From: JANSYA01 sp965243385
GTDB lineage: Bacteria > Spirochaetota > Leptospiria > Leptospirales > Leptonemataceae
NCBI GenBank assembly: GCA_965243385.1
Contig: CBDEUV010000002.1
Coordinates: 1,674,001 to 1,738,000 of the forward strand
Length of the DNA stretch: 64,000 nt
Reading direction: 5' to 3'
Numbering within the stretch: position 1 is the stretch's first letter; each line of letters starts with the position of its first letter. This document shows positions 60,889 to 64,000 of this stretch, piece by piece. A program made the position numbers and the translations under genes. The notes under the pieces were generated by a model. The model searched no databases and was not told the DNA's origin. It saw only the letters and a program-made list of their open reading frames with translations.

Positions 60889-62766
60889 TTAGAGCGCCAG
60901 AGCGAACCCCACCCGATAGCGGCTGTAGAATTTGCGCGGCGGCCGGCGCAGCGCGCCTGTTAAGGGATCCGCCGTGGACTCCGTGGAGCGATAAGTAGCT
61001 CCCGTCGCGCTCAGTTCAAGCGCGAAACGCGCGTCGACGAAACGAAAGGGAATGCGCGCCGCGGCGATGCCTTCCCAGCCCCGGCCCGTACGAAAGGCCG
61101 CATAGTTGACGAAGAGGTCGAAAGCCAGCGATTCCGCCGGTGAAGCTTCGAACGGCGCGAAACTGAATCGCAGGGAAGCCATACTCAGGCCTTCGTTATC
61201 ATATTCCGGCGGCGTCGGATCGACGTTGTCCCGGGCCCGGCCGATGCCGTCCGGCTGCAGTCCATCCGGATAGCGGGTCCGCGAATCCGGCAGACCACCG
61301 TCCGCGAAGAGCGTTCCGGGTTGCGCGTTCGCAAGCGGGGGACGTTCCCCGGCGACAGGCGGCCCGCTCAGAAAAATCGAGGCCGCGCCCCCCATCACCA
61401 GCGGCACGGGTCGCAGCGCGCCGAACCCGCGGTGTTTGTCGTCGCCGTCATTTCCGTCGCGGCTGCCAAAGAGTCCGGCCAGCGCGAGCTCGGGCCCGCC
61501 CCGTAGCGCCGCGGCGCGCACGCAACTGTTCGCGGCCGGTCGAACCGCAATGCAGCCCGGCCCGTGCTGTCCGCCCGCATCGCTCTGAAAACGATAGACC
61601 AACTCGCCGTACGCCAGCGCGCCGCGCACGGACCGGCGCGAAGAACCCACCCGCGTTCCCCCGGCGTCGACGGCGATTTGCCGGCCGGCGTTATAATACG
61701 CGCTGAGAGTGTATTCGATCGTACCCCAGTCGTGCTGGTAACGCAGACCGTAATAGTGCACGTCGCTGTCGGGCAAAGCCGATTGGCCAACCGGCAGCGC
61801 GACCTGAGTCGGCGGAATCCCGGGCAGATATAGATCGCTCACAGCCGCGCGCCCCGGACTCCGATAGAAAGCGTAGAGCGCACCGAGCGTCCAGCGCGGG
61901 GCGAGCCAGCCCAGAGTTCCGAAGTAGGTCGCGGCGGGATGGTCGGGCCGGCCGACCGCCCGCACCTCACGATCCATCCGCATCCCGGCGATGCCGACCC
62001 GCAAACCCTCCGCCCGGCCGGCGTTTTCGCCGGTATAAACCAGACGACCGCCGACTGATTCACCGTGATAGAGCAGCCCTTCTGGATCGCTGCGCAGAAT
62101 CAGGCGACCTCCCTGCAGACTGAGCCCGGGCGCGGGCCGGGATTCCAGACGAAGGGGCGGCCCGGCAGCGGCCTTATCCCCGGCGACGACTGAGCCGGCC
62201 TCATCGCCTGAGACGATGGAAGTCAGAAGAGAGCTGCTGTCCGGGGTCGGGTCGCCCGCTCCTGTCCCGGCGGGACGCCAGCGAAAATAGGCGTACATCT
62301 CCCCGGGCTGAGTGTAGGTATCAGAGCGATCCTGGTTTCTTCTATAATAGTGATAGTCAGAAATAGAGCGCGCGGTCAACCGGAGGCCGCCGGTCCAGCT
62401 ACTGGAATATAGAGCGGCGTCCAGCCCCCGCCGGGATAACTGCCGGGCCCGGTTTTGATCCCGAAATTCTTCCCGATCGCCACCGACGTCAGAGCCCGCT
62501 TCATACAGGTCCCGATACACGGGGTGCAGGTAAAACCAGTCGGCGGTCTCGGGGTCGAGGACTCGAATCAGATTCAGGCGCCCCTCGGCGCGCCAGCCGT
62601 TGAGAAAGGGGCTCTCCGCAGCGAGCGCCGTTAGCGGCAACCCCGGGCCGGCGATTGCCAGAGCCAGGCAGCACGCACGCTGGATCTTGCGCCAGACCCG
62701 CTGCTGCTTCCGGATTTTCCGACAGCCTGACAGTCCGTAGCTGGCACTCTCCCCCCTCAGAATCAC
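60889..62766 (-). CDS. Putative outer-membrane beta-barrel protein
   Basis: This 625-residue protein starts at GTG 62766. The signal peptide (hydrophobic about 32-50) ends near 'ALAAES'. The rest is rich in amphipathic strands with many Tyr, Arg and Gly ('YEYTLSAYY'-like segments, 'HYYGLRYQHDWGTIEYTLSAY') and closes with 'SRYRVGFALAL'. It resembles alginate-export or porin-type beta-barrels, but I cannot name a family. The sigma54 activator starts only 15 bases after its stop, so barrel and activator are probably co-transcribed. Confidence 0.68.
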   Translation of the reverse strand: MILRGESASYGLSGCRKIRKQQRVWRKIQRACCLALAIAGPGLPLTALAAESPFLNGWRAEGRLNLIRVLDPETADWFYLHPVYRDLYEAGSDVGGDREEFRDQNRARQLSRRGLDAALYSSSWTGGLRLTARSISDYHYYRRNQDRSDTYTQPGEMYAYFRWRPAGTGAGDPTPDSSSLLTSIVSGDEAGSVVAGDKAAAGPPLRLESRPAPGLSLQGGRLILRSDPEGLLYHGESVGGRLVYTGENAGRAEGLRVGIAGMRMDREVRAVGRPDHPAATYFGTLGWLAPRWTLGALYAFYRSPGRAAVSDLYLPGIPPTQVALPVGQSALPDSDVHYYGLRYQHDWGTIEYTLSAYYNAGRQIAVDAGGTRVGSSRRSVRGALAYGELVYRFQSDAGGQHGPGCIAVRPAANSCVRAAALRGGPELALAGLFGSRDGNDGDDKHRGFGALRPVPLVMGGAASIFLSGPPVAGERPPLANAQPGTLFADGGLPDSRTRYPDGLQPDGIGRARDNVDPTPPEYDNEGLSMASLRFSFAPFEASPAESLAFDLFVNYAAFRTGRGWEGIAAARIPFRFVDARFALELSATGATYRSTESTADPLTGALRRPPRKFYSRYRVGFALAL

Positions 62767-62933
62767 TGCCGGACACGGTTTCGAAGCCCAGAACCGACCG
62801 CAAGCGACCCGCGCAGAAAAATGTAAAATTGGCCCGGTCGGGGTGGATTTGACTTGCCGCCATAGTGCACCGCAAAATCATGGCCAGATAATAGCGCGCC
62901 GCACAATGCAGCCCGTGAGCCAGAGAAACACGA

Positions 62934-63653
62934 ATGAATGCGATCCCCACCTCAAAGAAGATTCAAAACGCCGCCCGGGCCCTGGGGCGCGGAATTCTAT
63001 TCTGCGTCCGCAAGAGCCTGGTTCTGGCTTTCGTGGCAAGTATTGCGCTCTTTAATCTGTCAGGCCAGAGCGACGGCAGCCGCTCCGACGCGCTCGCCTA
63101 TCACGCGGCCGTGAGCGAGGCCCGCACTCGCATTCGCGCTTTCGTAAAGCACAAGAATTCGGGCACCCCGCCGCACGAGAAGGACGTGTTGATCGAGACC
63201 ATTCTGAAAGAATCCGAGCGGCTGCGCATGCCCGCGCATTTCTCGATCGACGGCGAAGCGGTGCACCCCGCCTATTTTCTGACGGCGCTGATCGCGGTCG
63301 AGTCCACGTTCAAACGTCGGGCGGTCTCACATGCAGACGCGCGCGGTTATATGCAGTTAATGCCGCAGACCGTCGCCTGGATGGACGACAATCTGCGCAA
63401 TGGGCACCCAACCGACGTCGACCACCTCTTTGAGACCCCGACAAATATCGCCCGGGGCGTGACTTACCTCAATTTTCTCATTGAAGAAATGGGCGATATC
63501 CGCCTGGTATGTCTGGCATACAACGCCGGGCCCGGCGCCGTAAGTCGGGGCTTCTGGGTGGAACGATACTGGCAGAAGATCTACGACAATTACCGCGAAA
63601 TCAAGCGCGGCGAATTCATGGCGGATCGCGTCTATCTCGCGGCGGCCTTTTGA
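62934..63653 (+). CDS. Lytic transglycosylase (SLT domain)
   Basis: This 239-residue exported protein has a signal/anchor segment (about 27-44). The C-terminal SLT lysozyme-like domain has catalytic Glu in 'LIAVESTFKRRAVS', then 'GYMQLMPQT' and 'LAYNAGPGAV', the three family motifs. It cleaves peptidoglycan glycan strands with formation of 1,6-anhydromuramic ends and acts in the periplasm, in wall growth or in assembling machines that cross it. Its stop overlaps the start of the next partial gene by four bases. Confidence 0.9.
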   Translation: MNAIPTSKKIQNAARALGRGILFCVRKSLVLAFVASIALFNLSGQSDGSRSDALAYHAAVSEARTRIRAFVKHKNSGTPPHEKDVLIETILKESERLRMPAHFSIDGEAVHPAYFLTALIAVESTFKRRAVSHADARGYMQLMPQTVAWMDDNLRNGHPTDVDHLFETPTNIARGVTYLNFLIEEMGDIRLVCLAYNAGPGAVSRGFWVERYWQKIYDNYREIKRGEFMADRVYLAAAF

Positions 63654-64000
63654 AGCAAGCGAACAGCTTCCTTCGAACTAAAAAAGCGGTTCGCGCTTTC
63701 CGCGCGCCCCGGCCCATGCCGGCGCTGTTCGCCGGGGCCCTGATGGCCTGCGGCCTGACGAGCGCCCTCACGTTTTCCTGCGACTCCCGGCGCACCGTGC
63801 ACGCGAACAGCGCGGCCTCGGGATCGGACGACCTGGTGATGTGGTCCGATTTTTATACGATCGTCGAAGCAAGCCAGGACGAAATTCATCGACTGAGCGA
63901 AGAGCTGGCCATTCCGCCCGCCGAGGTCACTCAGGTCCTGGAACGCAGCGCGCCGAACGCGCCCCAGGTCTTTCGCGTGCCTGCGCGCTTCCGCGAAGAG
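63650..64000 (+). CDS. Putative lipoprotein (partial, runs off the window)
   Basis: The frame is open to the window edge (117 codons). It starts at TTG 63650, overlapping the transglycosylase stop, or ATG 63716. A basic N-terminus and a hydrophobic segment end in 'ALTFSC', a lipobox-like site. The mature start is polar with acidic helices ('DFYTIVEASQDEIHRLSEEL'). No family is recognised. Translational coupling with the transglycosylase suggests a shared role in the envelope. Confidence 0.6.
   Translation, partial: MKQANSFLRTKKAVRAFRAPRPMPALFAGALMACGLTSALTFSCDSRRTVHANSAASGSDDLVMWSDFYTIVEASQDEIHRLSEELAIPPAEVTQVLERSAPNAPQVFRVPARFREE

Overview
The window reads as chromosome of a GC-rich, Gram-negative spirochaete of the Leptospirales type. 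This is an inference from gene content. There are four 7TMR-DISM signalling proteins, a Ser/Thr kinase-AAA ATPase-GAF-cyclase giant, a membrane-bound sigma54 activator, an MBL-fold protein with two cyclic-nucleotide domains, and lipoproteins with loose lipoboxes carrying DUF1554, DUF1566 and beta-sandwich repeats. Forty-four protein genes are supported, two of them cut by the window edges. I see no rRNA, tRNA, CRISPR array, insertion sequence or prophage.

Layout. 1-4240 (minus): AraC-type regulator, formylglycine-generating enzyme, sulfatase, and a TetR regulator cut by the edge. 4442-10482 (plus): membrane hydroxylase, a putative beta-barrel protein, a 7TMR-DISM/SpoIIE phosphatase, and a DUF1214/DUF1254 pair. 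10543-15900 (minus): the kinase/ATPase/adenylate-cyclase giant. 16108-20315: a divergent sugar-use pair (GPH symporter and GH2 glycosidase). 20507-27370 (plus): secreted or lipoprotein genes, a fused membrane protein/haloalkane-dehalogenase-like gene and a methyltransferase. 27384-31403 (minus): a small unknown protein, the MBL/cNMP protein and an FAD oxidoreductase. 31724-35709: a protein with three different hydrolase domains, flanked by two copies of the same small protein family. 35786-38557 (minus): a hybrid kinase. 38908-43755: a lipoprotein behind a sigma54-like promoter, an ECF42/DGPF pair, and housekeeping-type genes. 43835-51631 (plus): a four-gene phosphorelay operon. 51611-54149: FecR, an ECF sigma factor and a divergent exported protein. 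54220-64000: surface lipoproteins, the sigma54 activator with an outer-membrane protein, a lytic transglycosylase and a partial lipoprotein.

How they may work together. The window is rich in signal reception: four 7TMR-DISM receptors, three hybrid or multi-domain kinases, a LytTR regulator, two ECF sigma factors and a membrane sigma54 activator. It also encodes both a cAMP-type cyclase and a candidate cNMP receptor. The best candidate for an undescribed system is the 31032-35709 cassette. It has an apparently intracellular protein with intact-looking subtilisin, papain and serine-hydrolase active sites, bracketed by two homologous small proteins of unknown function.
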